This document shows positions 46,407 to 55,344 of a DNA stretch of 64,000 nucleotides, one piece after another. The DNA is taken from the NCBI GenBank assembly GCA_963665005.2, contig CAXXTQ010000001.1, forward strand, positions 2,728,001 to 2,792,000. The letters run 5' to 3'. Position 1 is the stretch's first letter. Each line of letters starts with the position of its first letter. The stretch comes from G963665005 sp963665005 (GTDB lineage: Bacteria > Bacillota > Clostridia > Christensenellales > SZUA-584). Below the pieces are notes generated by a model, which saw nothing but the letters and a program-made list of their open reading frames with translations, ran no database searches and was not told the DNA's origin. The position numbers were made by a program, and so were the translations under genes.

Positions 46407-47255
46407 CTAATATGTATAAAATCCTTTTTTCGTTTTTCTCCCCAGCTTTCCTTGCTCCACCATTTCTCCGATCAACGGACATGGTCTGTACTTATCATCG
46501 CTAAGGCCTTCATGAAGCGTTTCCATAATGGCAAGCACAACATCCAATCCAACAAAATCGCCAAGCTCTAATGGACCCATCTTATGGTTTGCGCCCAGCT
46601 TCATTGCTTTGTCAATATCCTCTTTTTGTGCGCCCTGCATAAGCAGAAAAGCCGCATCGTTGATTACTGGAATCAACAGACGATTGACGATGAACCCTGG
46701 AAGCTCGGGTGCGTTCACTGCCTGTTTATCAATCTGCTCCACAAATTGCAGCGTCCTCGCATAAGTCTCATCGGATGTTTTTTCGCCTCGGATGAGCTCC
46801 ACTAATTTCATGACCGTAGGTGGGCTAAAAAAATGCGCACACATTATTCGATCTGGTCTGGCTGTTTGCTTTACGATTTTGGAGATGCTCAAACTTGAAG
46901 TATTGCTTAAAATAATCGCATCTTTACTTGCGTGCGCTTCGATCTGCTCAATAAGACGTTTTTTTAGATCAAAATTTTCAGACACAGCTTCGATGACGAT
47001 ATCCGCATGTTTTACATTCTGTATGACCGTCGAATAGGTAAGCCGCTTACCTATGGCCGCCGCATCTACGATGCTAAGTTTTCCCTTATCAACAAGTTTG
47101 TCAACAGCTTTTTCTATCACCGCCTTCGCCCTTTTGATCTGTGCCTCAGATACATCTATATTTATTGTTCTAATTTTATTCTGTGCACACAACAGCGCAA
47201 TCGAACTGCCCATGAAACCTGCTCCGATTACTGCAACATTTTTTACCGTCACCAT
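46407..47255 (-). CDS. hbd: 3-hydroxybutyryl-CoA dehydrogenase
   Basis: A 282-residue NAD-dependent enzyme that interconverts acetoacetyl-CoA and (S)-3-hydroxybutyryl-CoA. NAD site VAVIGAGFMGSSIALLCA is at residues 7-24, ILSNTSSLSISKI and the catalytic His in AHFFSPPTVMKLVE follow, then the C-terminal dimer domain with GFIVNRLLIPVINDAA and LGDFVGLDV. It starts 15 bases after the thiolase stop. No crotonase or butyryl-CoA dehydrogenase is near, so this is not a complete butyrate pathway here. Confidence 0.94.
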   Translation of the reverse strand: MVTVKNVAVIGAGFMGSSIALLCAQNKIRTINIDVSEAQIKRAKAVIEKAVDKLVDKGKLSIVDAAAIGKRLTYSTVIQNVKHADIVIEAVSENFDLKKRLIEQIEAHASKDAIILSNTSSLSISKIVKQTARPDRIMCAHFFSPPTVMKLVELIRGEKTSDETYARTLQFVEQIDKQAVNAPELPGFIVNRLLIPVINDAAFLLMQGAQKEDIDKAMKLGANHKMGPLELGDFVGLDVVLAIMETLHEGLSDDKYRPCPLIGEMVEQGKLGRKTKKGFYTY

Positions 47256-47270
47256 TTTATCGTACCGCCT

Positions 47271-48458
47271 TTACTGAATATTTTTGACGATCACAGCAAC
47301 ACCCATGCCACCGCCAACGCACAGTGTCGCAAGCCCATGTTCCTCGTTTCTCTTTTTCATTTCATACAATAATGTCGTGAGTATTCTTGCGCCAGATGCG
47401 CCCACTGGATGTCCAAGTGCGATCGCACCGCCGTTTACATTCACTTTGTCGATATCGAGATCCAACGCTCTTAGTACCGCAATCGACTGCGCCGCAAACG
47501 CTTCATTTACCTCAAAAAGTCCGATATCTTGTGTCGTCAGTCTAGCCTTTTTTAGCGCATTCTTGCACGCATTTACTGGACCCATTCCCATAATTTTTGG
47601 TTCTACGCCGACGGAAGCATAGCTTAAAACCTCAGCCAAAGGTTTTATCCCGAGTTGCTTCGCTCGCCGCCGAGACATCAATATTAGTACTGCAGCACCG
47701 TCGTTGATTCCCGATGCGTTGCCGGCCGTTACCATACCATCTTTTTTGAAAGCCGGCCTCAGTCTTGCCAGTTTATCAGCTGTCGTACCAAAACGCGGAT
47801 ATTCATCTGTAACAATAACAAGCGGCTCGCCCTTTTTTTGCGGAATCGAAATCGGTACAATCTCTTTTTTGAATCGATTGTTTTTAATTGCGATCTCCGC
47901 TTTTTGTTGGCTGTCCGTAGCAAACTCATCTTGTTGTACTCTCGAAATATCATATTGCTCAGCGATGTTTTCTGCCGTGATCCCCATGTGAATATCCGAA
48001 AACACATCAATCAGCGCATCAGATAGCATGCTGTCCTTTGATGTTACACTGCCCATTTTTGCGCCCCATCGCAACGATTCTTGTATATACGGCGCACGAC
48101 TCATATTCTCCATACCACCGGCGATCACAATATCGTTGTCGCCCGTTTTGATGGTCTGCGCGGCCAGAGAAACACTACGGAGTCCTGATCCGCATACCTG
48201 ATTAATAGTCATAGCCGGTGTTTTGATAGCTAAACCCGCGTTAATAGCCACTTGCCTTGCAACGTTTTGCCCTAACCCCGCCTGTAATACGCAACCCAGA
48301 ATCACTTCATCAACATCGTTCTTATCGATCCCGATGTCCGATATTAACTCCTCCAAAACAGTGCGCGCCAGCTGCTCTGCCGGAATGTCCTTAAACGCGC
48401 CGCCATATGCGCCAATGGCGGTTCTTTTTGCAGCCACGATAACTGGTTGTTCCATCAT
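47271..48458 (-). CDS. Acetyl-CoA acetyltransferase (thiolase)
   Basis: It condenses two acetyl-CoA to acetoacetyl-CoA or cleaves acetoacetyl-CoA. The 395 residues contain the nucleophile Cys in INQVCGSGLRSV (near 89), MENMSRAPY, NGGAIALGHPVGASGARI with the catalytic His, and the second Cys in LATLCVGGGMGVAV. GGAGG lies just upstream of the paired ATG codons at 48458 and 48455; either may be used. It is the first gene of a four-gene operon facing a TetR regulator. Confidence 0.94.
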   Translation of the reverse strand: MMEQPVIVAAKRTAIGAYGGAFKDIPAEQLARTVLEELISDIGIDKNDVDEVILGCVLQAGLGQNVARQVAINAGLAIKTPAMTINQVCGSGLRSVSLAAQTIKTGDNDIVIAGGMENMSRAPYIQESLRWGAKMGSVTSKDSMLSDALIDVFSDIHMGITAENIAEQYDISRVQQDEFATDSQQKAEIAIKNNRFKKEIVPISIPQKKGEPLVIVTDEYPRFGTTADKLARLRPAFKKDGMVTAGNASGINDGAAVLILMSRRRAKQLGIKPLAEVLSYASVGVEPKIMGMGPVNACKNALKKARLTTQDIGLFEVNEAFAAQSIAVLRALDLDIDKVNVNGGAIALGHPVGASGARILTTLLYEMKKRNEEHGLATLCVGGGMGVAVIVKNIQ

Positions 48459-48537
48459 TCGTTCCTCCTTTATTATTTCAAAATGCCCTACCCATAAATG
48501 ATACTTTAACAGTACAAAAAAATTTGGCATTTGTCAA

Positions 48538-48560
48538 TCATGATTATTTTATAATCATGA
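48538..48560. promoter_or_regulatory. Perfect palindromic operator between thiolase operon and tetR gene
   Basis: TCATGATTAT and ATAATCATGA are perfect 10-bp arms around TTT. It sits centrally in the 169-bp divergent gap, the expected place for a TetR-family dimer site controlling both directions. Confidence 0.75.
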
Positions 48561-48627
48561 TTATAATTTAATCCAAGTTGATATATACACTCTTTTATGA
48601 TATTCTTTTCTACAACGAGGTGGGATT

Positions 48628-49278
48628 TTGAAGAAATTACCGATAAAGCAAAAGCGTATACTGTTATATTTTATAGAGGCAACGCAGAGTATCATTGAAC
48701 GAGATGGATTCGACAATGTTACCATTCGAAAAATATCCAAAGAAGCGGGCTATAATAGCGCTACGTTGTATAACTATTATGAAGATCTAGATCATCTCCT
48801 ACAGTTTGCCTGCGTAGAATATCTAATTCAATATCAAAAAAAACTTGTGAAGCGAATCAGAAACTTGACAAATCCAAAAGATATCTACTTCGCGACATGG
48901 ATCTTATTTGCCGAGGAGTGTTATGAACATCCAAAGGTCTATTATCATTTGTTTTTTTCGAAACATAAAAATAAGATTTATAAGACGTTTTATCAATACC
49001 TAGATTTGTTTGAAATTAAATACGACTCAGTACCCACACAAAAAGTGTTTTCGTTTATTACTTTACCCGATCTTGTAAAAAGGCATACTATACTTCTTGA
49101 ATCGTTAGCTGAGCACGGATTTATTGAGAACGATCATATTTCTGTTAAAGCGGGTATGCTAATTATGATATTTGAAAGTATGCTGGGCGCCATTCGAAAT
49201 GAACCAGACATTTATAGCAAAGAAGACTTTACTAATAAAATTTTACAGTATTCAAAGATACTGTTGCGAATTGACTAA
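48628..49278 (+). CDS. TetR-family transcriptional regulator
   Basis: A 216-residue protein with a TTG start after GAGGTGGG. The N-terminal helix-turn-helix is NVTIRKISKEAGYNSATLYN within the usual TetR context (IIERDGFDN before, YYEDLDHLLQFA after). The C-terminal ligand domain is all helical and not recognisable. Divergent from the thiolase operon with the palindrome between them, it most likely senses an acyl-CoA or short fatty acid. Confidence 0.88.
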   Translation: MKKLPIKQKRILLYFIEATQSIIERDGFDNVTIRKISKEAGYNSATLYNYYEDLDHLLQFACVEYLIQYQKKLVKRIRNLTNPKDIYFATWILFAEECYEHPKVYYHLFFSKHKNKIYKTFYQYLDLFEIKYDSVPTQKVFSFITLPDLVKRHTILLESLAEHGFIENDHISVKAGMLIMIFESMLGAIRNEPDIYSKEDFTNKILQYSKILLRID

Positions 49279-49394
49279 TTGGTTGCTCTTTTGAGTAACC
49301 CTCATAATATCTGTTTTCATCATCTCTTCTAATTTAATTTATATAATACTCTATTTTGATCGTTTCTTCTAAACACATAACAACTGAATCATTA

Positions 49395-49612
49395 GTATAT
49401 TTAAATGGAGGCAATATTGTACTCACCATTCCTCTTAAATCTAATATACCCGAACTTTTTAACAAAGAACGTACTACCAATTGTATAAGATCTCGGCGAG
49501 ATTTCTTTCATTTCATCAAGACGTTCACCTACCAGTGAATGAAATTCACCCTTTTTCAAATTTAGATTACCGTCCCTTAGAACATTGATTACAAAAAAAG
49601 ATTTTTCAATAT
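49395..49612 (-). pseudogene. Relic of a sugar ABC ATPase
   Basis: The minus strand reads LNLKKGEFHSLVGE, matching the region before Walker A of RbsA-type ATPases, and then, after an apparent deletion, RLDEMKEISPRSYTIG, like the segment after the H-loop of the same proteins. No complete domain remains. The rest of 49279-49622 shows nothing else. Confidence 0.5.
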
Positions 49613-49622
49613 TCTATAATTT

Positions 49623-51137
49623 TTAAATGATATTAGTTTTCTTTTCGAATTCGTTGATTGTTTTATTTAACAAAAAATATTTCTTATATGCACCTTCAAA
49701 ACATTGACGGGCTTTTAGTTTAGGCACAAAGTGTTTTTCTTTTTCTGTGACCGCTGCAAAAGCCTCGGAAGGATGCGATATGATCCCCATCGCAACACCA
49801 GCCAGCGAAGCTGCTCCCAATGCAGAAGATTCAGACACATTACTCTTGATAATATCCAAGCCAGTTATATTCGCTTTTAACTGCAGCTGCTTATCAATGC
49901 GTGCTCCACCGCCTACCGCACGCAGCTTCCGAATATTTATTCCTGCTTTTTCAAATGCATCTGTATGCAGCCGAAGCTCAAAACACAGCCCCTCTATCAT
50001 AGCCTGCACCAAATCGTCCCGCGAACTGTCCAGCGTCAGACCATAGATTACGCCCTTTGCCATCGGATCAAAATACGGATTTCCGCTACCGGAAAAATGA
50101 GGTACAAACAGCATGCCTCCCGGTCGGTCTGTGTTTAATTCATTTAGCATCTTTTTATAAAAATTCTCTTTGTTATGTATACATTGCGAATACGTGTCTT
50201 TTGCAATCACGTCTCTGTACCACCGTACGATACATCCTGCAGTCAAGTTAACGCTGAATGTCACATAACCATCGTATCCGGGGTAACACGGAAAAAGATT
50301 TTCAAGCATCGTCTTACCAGTGTTTGCTTGTGCCATTACTGCCACAACTCCTTCAACCGTGCCCGCAATATCTACTGCAGTTTCGTCTTTACGTTCATCC
50401 AAACCTGCCCCAATTGCCGCGCAGACCATATCATGTCCGCCACTAACTAATGTAACTATTCTTTTAAAACCAAGCATTTTTGCAATGTTTGCATTAATTA
50501 TACCAAGCTTTGTGCCCGATTTCACCGCCTTAGGCAACATATCCACATTCATCGGTATCCGTTTCAAAATTGGCTCTGCCCACGTCTTTTTTCTGATGTC
50601 GAACATCATCGTTCTCGCCGCTTCACTGTAGCTGACACATGGTTCAAGCCCAAGTTTTTGCACTATAAAATCTTCATATGTAGCCCAACGCTCAACATTA
50701 TCATATGCTTTTGGTTCATTTTCTTTAAGCCATAAAATCTTGGCAAGACTTCCAATAAACAGCGGCGGCATACCGGTAATACAGAAAAATTCATCAACAC
50801 CAAACTCTTTAACAAATCGTTCGATTTGTTCTCCGCCTCTCGGATCAAAGTCTATGATCGAATTCCGTACAGGCGTACCATCTTTTGTAAGCGGAATGAT
50901 TACATCACCAATTGCGGATATTGCAATAACCTCTATTGGTTTGTCCGTTTTTTTGTTCACCTCACGAATCACATGCGTAATACTACCCCACACCTTTTCG
51001 GGATCAAGCTCTAATAATCCTTCTTCTGGAAAGATCAGATTATATTCCCGATTCGCTTCACACACTATATCCCACTTTTCATCGAACACGACCGCTTTGC
51101 AGCCAGAAGTTCCCATGTCTAATCCTAACAATCTCAA
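49623..51137 (-). CDS. FGGY-family carbohydrate kinase
   Basis: A 504-residue sugar kinase, xylulokinase-like. It begins LGLDMGTSGCKAVVFD (phosphate 1 motif), has ISAIGDVIIPLTKDG, GGHDMVCAAIGAGL and the adenosine-binding AVGGGARIDKQLQLKANITG. No frameshift. It would phosphorylate a ketose or polyol of the duplicated sugar locus. Only the kinase and GntR survive intact in this copy; the importer and aldolase beside it are relics. A 29-codon fragment of a second kinase gene lies at 42263-42349. Confidence 0.92.
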   Translation of the reverse strand: MRLLGLDMGTSGCKAVVFDEKWDIVCEANREYNLIFPEEGLLELDPEKVWGSITHVIREVNKKTDKPIEVIAISAIGDVIIPLTKDGTPVRNSIIDFDPRGGEQIERFVKEFGVDEFFCITGMPPLFIGSLAKILWLKENEPKAYDNVERWATYEDFIVQKLGLEPCVSYSEAARTMMFDIRKKTWAEPILKRIPMNVDMLPKAVKSGTKLGIINANIAKMLGFKRIVTLVSGGHDMVCAAIGAGLDERKDETAVDIAGTVEGVVAVMAQANTGKTMLENLFPCYPGYDGYVTFSVNLTAGCIVRWYRDVIAKDTYSQCIHNKENFYKKMLNELNTDRPGGMLFVPHFSGSGNPYFDPMAKGVIYGLTLDSSRDDLVQAMIEGLCFELRLHTDAFEKAGINIRKLRAVGGGARIDKQLQLKANITGLDIIKSNVSESSALGAASLAGVAMGIISHPSEAFAAVTEKEKHFVPKLKARQCFEGAYKKYFLLNKTINEFEKKTNII

Positions 51138-51149
51138 TGGCTATTCTCC

Positions 51150-51364
51150 TCAAACCAATTCATTACACGTCTTTATGCCAGTAATGTTTTTTCTCTTACT
51201 TCTTTGCTCTCTGCACGCAACGTCGGCTCGGACGGTGTAGATGGACCATTATCCCAATTTTCTACCGGATCCATGTTTATTATAAATTCCTTCATATTTC
51301 GTAACGCCAAAGTTGATACTTTGAGATTTATATCTGCCGGTATAAACTTTCGCCCTTACTGCCA
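51150..51364 (-). pseudogene. C-terminal aldolase relic
   Basis: The minus strand encodes DPVENWDNGPSTPSEPTLRA followed by ESKEVREKTLLA and a stop, clearly related to the C-terminal tail of the aldolase at 59835 (GPVQNQDIGPKAPSDPALRA). The catalytic part is absent. Confidence 0.65.
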
Positions 51365-51428
51365 GTAACCTTTTCATACCCAACCACTAAAAAATCTGCA
51401 TCCCCAATATCGGCGATCAACTCATCTG
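51365..51428 (-). pseudogene. Fragment of the 2-hydroxyacid dehydrogenase gene
   Basis: About 64 bases match 61786-61850 of the intact gene, encoding an ELIADIGDADFLVVGYEKVT-like segment. It is spliced between the aldolase and alcohol dehydrogenase relics, marking two deletion junctions. Confidence 0.75.
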
Positions 51429-51727
51429 CACGCATAACATTTACCGCATACTTTTCCGGTATTGTCGGAGACCACCCTGTCTCCTTCTTTCCATTCAGTT
51501 ACGTTCTTGCCTTTCTTTGCTACAATACCTGAAAACTCATGTCCCAATATTACGTGTGTTTAATAAATTCTCGTGGCCGCCATCATCAAAAGCAATATCC
51601 GATCCGCAAACTCCGGCTGCTTTCACTTCCAACAGCACATCATCGTCAACGATATATCCGGAATAGGTACATCTCTTATTTCTGTTTCAAATTTGCCATA
51701 CCCATATTTTACAATTGCTTTCAACCT
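51429..51727 (-). pseudogene. N-terminal fragment of the zinc alcohol dehydrogenase gene
   Basis: About 300 bases are some 95% identical to 62760-63059, the start of the intact gene. Small frameshifts (for example in the GGG of VILGHEF) break the frame and the C-terminal two thirds are missing. Confidence 0.85.
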
Positions 51728-52441
51728 TTACGCCCTCCTTCTATTAATGAGCAGTTTAAAACAATCAGATCTTAAATACTCTTCAGCATATATAAGTAAT
51801 TCCCCATGAATATCAGTGACAACTTGCCTTATCATTAATATAGGATCACCTTCATTAATTTCAAGCATATCTGCCAACCATCTCTCAGCACAAACAGGTA
51901 GTATCTCAGCTATACCCGTACCCATGTGAATACCACATTCGGTTTCCAAAAAATCATATATGGAAATATTTTCATCTGCCATTTCAAGAAAATGGGTGGA
52001 TAATTTCGGCGAAAAATAATCCTTAGAGTATACGACAGGCTTGCTATCGGCTGTCCGTATTCGTTTTAGCACTAACACATCCGTACTTTCTCCGACATTC
52101 AGTTTTTTCGCGATTTGCTCGTCCGCTTTAATAAGCTTTTTCTCAAAATGCATAACACCAGGCTCATACCCGCTGGCAATAATCATCTCACTGATACCCA
52201 GATTGTTATTCAGCGTATTCGCTATATTGTCAAAATTTCCGGTAAGAAAAGTCCCTTTCCCCTGAATAGAGTTAATAAACCCCTCATTTTTCAGAGCATT
52301 AATCGATTCCCGAAGTGTAAGCCGGCTGATGCCGATTTTTTTTGAAAATTCAATTTCAGAAGGCAGCTTATCCCCAACTACATATTTATTTTTCTTTATA
52401 TAATCTATTATTTTTTTCTTTGTTGATATATACGCTAACAT
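51728..52441 (-). CDS. GntR-family regulator with UTRA domain, copy 1
   Basis: A 237-residue GntR/HutC-type regulator. Winged helix at 5-70 (VGDKLPSEIEFSKKIGISRL), then a UTRA ligand domain (VLKRIRTADSKPVVYSKDYF, YDFLETECGIHMGTGIAEIL). It is about 97% identical to the copy at 63060-63773. The dehydrogenase genes after it are dead, so this copy may now only titrate ligand or operator, or cross-regulate the intact locus. A GGAG precedes the ATG at 52441. Confidence 0.92.
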   Translation of the reverse strand: MLAYISTKKKIIDYIKKNKYVVGDKLPSEIEFSKKIGISRLTLRESINALKNEGFINSIQGKGTFLTGNFDNIANTLNNNLGISEMIIASGYEPGVMHFEKKLIKADEQIAKKLNVGESTDVLVLKRIRTADSKPVVYSKDYFSPKLSTHFLEMADENISIYDFLETECGIHMGTGIAEILPVCAERWLADMLEINEGDPILMIRQVVTDIHGELLIYAEEYLRSDCFKLLINRRRA

Positions 52442-52453
52442 AACACTACTCCA

Positions 52454-52750
52454 TTAATTGTATTTTGATTTTATTTTTGTTACTTTCTCTTTTGAAGTAA
52501 CTCCTAGTTCAATCACCGCTTTTACCAACGCTTTGTCCTTTGCTGGAATCATTGCCTGTTGTATATCTCTTTTTACAGTTTCCAAATTCTCTTGATTTAA
52601 AAGCGTCATATTTATAGGAATGTCCACTTCATCCAATCCGTTGCTAACCGCCTGTTAACTTTAGCATATTTTGCTTCTTTTGCCAAGTTTCCACCAGAAT
52701 TCCTACCATAGTGCATACTCTCAGATCTGTAGCCATCTTCTTGCTTGCAA
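52454..52750 (-). pseudogene. deoC-like aldolase relic, N-terminal half
   Basis: Reading across two frameshifts, the minus strand gives TDLRVCTMVG, SGGNLAKEAKYAKV, QAVSNGLDEVDIPINMTLL and ETVKRDIQQAMIPAKDKALV, the conserved order of deoxyribose-phosphate aldolases. The first ~50 residues and the C-terminal half with the Schiff-base lysine are missing. The intact relative begins at the right window edge in the same position upstream of GntR. Confidence 0.75.
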
Positions 52751-53046
52751 TATATCTGGACGCGGTGACGGTATCTCAACCGTCTTCGCGACCATTCCCT
52801 CTGACTCGCCCATGGTTTCCACAGTCCGCAACGCAGACTTCACCGCCGCCACATCGCCTGTAAAAATAATAAAAGCTTTTCCACCTAGTCCCCGTCCCAG
52901 TCTTATTTGTATCAAATTTATATCTGATACAAATCCTCGCTTTCAATTTGTACTCTGTGGGGTAATATCAACATTTGCATGTATGTTAGCGATACTATTT
53001 ATAATTAATTCCTCAGACTCATTCCCCTTGTCTTTATACCAGTAAA
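52721..53046 (-). pseudogene. BMC-T (PduT-like) microcompartment shell protein relic
   Basis: An open 64-codon frame reads IQIRLGRGLGGKAFIIFTGD and VAAVKSALRTVE, ending TVEIPSPRPDIL, the second half of a two-domain BMC shell protein. Upstream, ESEELIINSIANIHANVDIT matches the end of the first domain (PduT has LVLPNIHASVLPAI there). The stretch that should join them (about 30-40 residues) is missing. The end runs into the deoC relic at a deletion junction. Confidence 0.75.
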
Positions 53047-53191
53047 CCTCCGTTAATTTTATTCTGTCTAACAACGAAGGTTTACATGGTTTTAACATAT
53101 TCTTTTACCTTAAGATGCCTCAAGCTTTATTTAATAATATTTTCTCGCGGTAATAATACCAAAGATGCGCTATGCTTAATACATCTACTGC

Positions 53192-54175
53192 TTAGTCAAT
53201 TATTTTCAAATCTTCCGCTTCTTTAAAATACATCGTGTCCCAATCTGCAACATCGCGGTTGACTTCCTCAAATGCCCTGCCCATTTCTACCAGTTCCTCA
53301 TCACTAAACTCAATGTCAACGGCCTTAATATTTTCTGCCAACTGTTTAGGTGAAAGTGCACCAGTAATTGCGGTTGAAATACCCGGCTGACTGCAAACCC
53401 AGCTTATTGCAGCCTGAGCCACAGTTACGTCATGACGACTCGCAAAAACACGCAACTTCTCAACCGCTTTGAGCGCTTTCATATAAATCTCTCCCTTAAA
53501 CAGAGGCACCATTGTTTTACGAATATCAGTATCTTCTAGGTCGAGCTCTGCGGTATATGTGCCAGACAATAACCCCATCGCAAGAGAACTGTATGTCATC
53601 ACTCCAATGTCGTTTTTAATACAATATGGTAAAAGTTCTTTTTCAATATTGCGCCACAAAAGACTATATGGTGGCTGAAAAACGTCGACTGATCCAGCTG
53701 TTCTTGCAATATCCATATGTCTAGTGGTGAAATTGGAAACTCCGATATGTCTAATCATACCTTTTTTACGCAACTTTTCCAGCGCTTCCATATTGCTAGC
53801 AACTGAAATACCTGGCTTTGGCCAATGGATAAAATAGACATCTATATAATCTGTGTCCAACCGCTTCAAGCTATCTTGTACCGTTTTTTCCGCTTTTTCT
53901 TCCGTCAAGTCATCTGCATTCGCTTTTGAGACTACATAAACTTTGTCGCGGTAGCCTTGCAAAGCTTTTCCTACAAGTTCTTCCGAATGCCCTTCTCCAT
54001 ATCCCATAGCCGTATCAATAATATTTATCCCATTGTCAAACCCGTATCTGATGGTATCAATATACCGTTTATCATCATGATCAGAGCCCCACCATTCGCC
54101 GCCGCCCATTGCCCAGCTACCAATTGTTATCGTAGAAATATCAAGTCCAGTACTACCAAGCTTTCTGTATTTCAT
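53192..54175 (-). CDS. Aldo/keto reductase, copy 2
   Basis: A 327-residue NAD(P)H-dependent aldo/keto reductase, parallel to 37078-38061 with the same catalytic set: NIIDTAMGYGEGHSEE (Asp, Tyr), YVVSKAN (Lys), DYIDVYFIHWPKPG (His). It is the last gene of the copy-3 operon, after the permease, and AGGAG precedes the ATG. It probably reduces an aldehyde made by the aldolase step, or the substrate itself. Confidence 0.92.
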   Translation of the reverse strand: MKYRKLGSTGLDISTITIGSWAMGGGEWWGSDHDDKRYIDTIRYGFDNGINIIDTAMGYGEGHSEELVGKALQGYRDKVYVVSKANADDLTEEKAEKTVQDSLKRLDTDYIDVYFIHWPKPGISVASNMEALEKLRKKGMIRHIGVSNFTTRHMDIARTAGSVDVFQPPYSLLWRNIEKELLPYCIKNDIGVMTYSSLAMGLLSGTYTAELDLEDTDIRKTMVPLFKGEIYMKALKAVEKLRVFASRHDVTVAQAAISWVCSQPGISTAITGALSPKQLAENIKAVDIEFSDEELVEMGRAFEEVNRDVADWDTMYFKEAEDLKIID

Positions 54176-54356
54176 AATTTTTCTCCTTTATATTTTTATT
54201 TTTATTTTTATTATTCTATATTCTATATTATATATGTTTTGCACCATAAATCTGATTACTATATATTTTAATCAGATGATATTATATAACAAATGACTCA
54301 TTTATTCAACCTTTTTTGTAATATGACTCCTTATTTACAAAATTTAAACATATTTA

Positions 54357-55334
54357 TTATTTATCCATATGTAAAAGTACCGCAACAAACATTATTGCAC
54401 CAGTGGCAATATATTGATAATATGCATTAACATTCATCATGATTAACCCATTCTGTATCACACCTATAATTACAACACCCAAAAGTGCACCCATAATAGT
54501 TCCCTTACCACCCGTCAAAGCGGTACCACCCAATATTGTCGCAGCAATTGAATCCAATGCATATGTTTCACCAATCGTAGGTTGCATTGCGCTCACACGA
54601 GAAGTAAATAATATACCTCCAAGTGCAGCCAAAGTGGACGTAATAACATACGCTTGAATTTGTGTTTTCTTAACACTGATCCCACAAATAATTGCAGCGT
54701 CAGGATTTCCGCCAACACAATATAACTTACGCCCAAATGGTGTATATTTTAGACTCAAAGAAAATACAACATAAAAAACAATCAGTATAACAACAGGCAA
54801 CGGTATTATATCAAAAACTTTATATGTACCAAGAAATGCAAAAGCCTTGTTTCCTGCGATGGATACTGGCATGCCACCAGTAATAATATATATGATTCCC
54901 CTGTATATTTGTAACCATACAAACGTAACAATGAAGGCATTCATCTTCAACAGAGCAACACATAAACCGTTAATTAATCCAGCCAAAGCACCATAGGAAA
55001 GACCTATAATCACGGCAAGCGGTACCGGAACGCCCATTAATACCATCTCGGCAAAAATAACCCCACCCAATGCAGCTACCATGCCTACACTCATATCAAA
55101 TCCACGGGTAACAAGGCACATTGTTTGACCAATAGAAATCAGCCCAATAACACAAATTGTCATTCCAATAGACAAAAAGTTGTTAGCCGAAAAAAAGTAT
55201 TCTGAACCTGAAGCAAATACAATGATTAATACTATAAGAACCATAAGTACTACAGTTTTTTCTAAAAAGTTTCTGGAAAATACTTTTTTACGCAAACCTT
55301 CATTATTTTCGATTTGTATTTTTTCATTTTTCAT
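54357..55334 (-). CDS. Sugar ABC transporter permease (RbsC family), copy 3
   Basis: A 325-residue permease with TRGFDMSVGMVAALGGVIFA and LDSIAATILGGTALTGGKGT. ATG 55334 has AGGAG at proper distance; an ATG two codons earlier is too close to the site. It begins 10 bases after the ATPase stop. The DLSVG of most members reads DMSVG here. Confidence 0.92.
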   Translation of the reverse strand: MKNEKIQIENNEGLRKKVFSRNFLEKTVVLMVLIVLIIVFASGSEYFFSANNFLSIGMTICVIGLISIGQTMCLVTRGFDMSVGMVAALGGVIFAEMVLMGVPVPLAVIIGLSYGALAGLINGLCVALLKMNAFIVTFVWLQIYRGIIYIITGGMPVSIAGNKAFAFLGTYKVFDIIPLPVVILIVFYVVFSLSLKYTPFGRKLYCVGGNPDAAIICGISVKKTQIQAYVITSTLAALGGILFTSRVSAMQPTIGETYALDSIAATILGGTALTGGKGTIMGALLGVVIIGVIQNGLIMMNVNAYYQYIATGAIMFVAVLLHMDK

Positions 55335-55344
55335 AATCATTCTC

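Noticed and set aside
48628..49278. Another regulator start at an ATG inside
   Set aside because: The TTG at 48628 keeps the full helix-turn-helix and has a good ribosome site.
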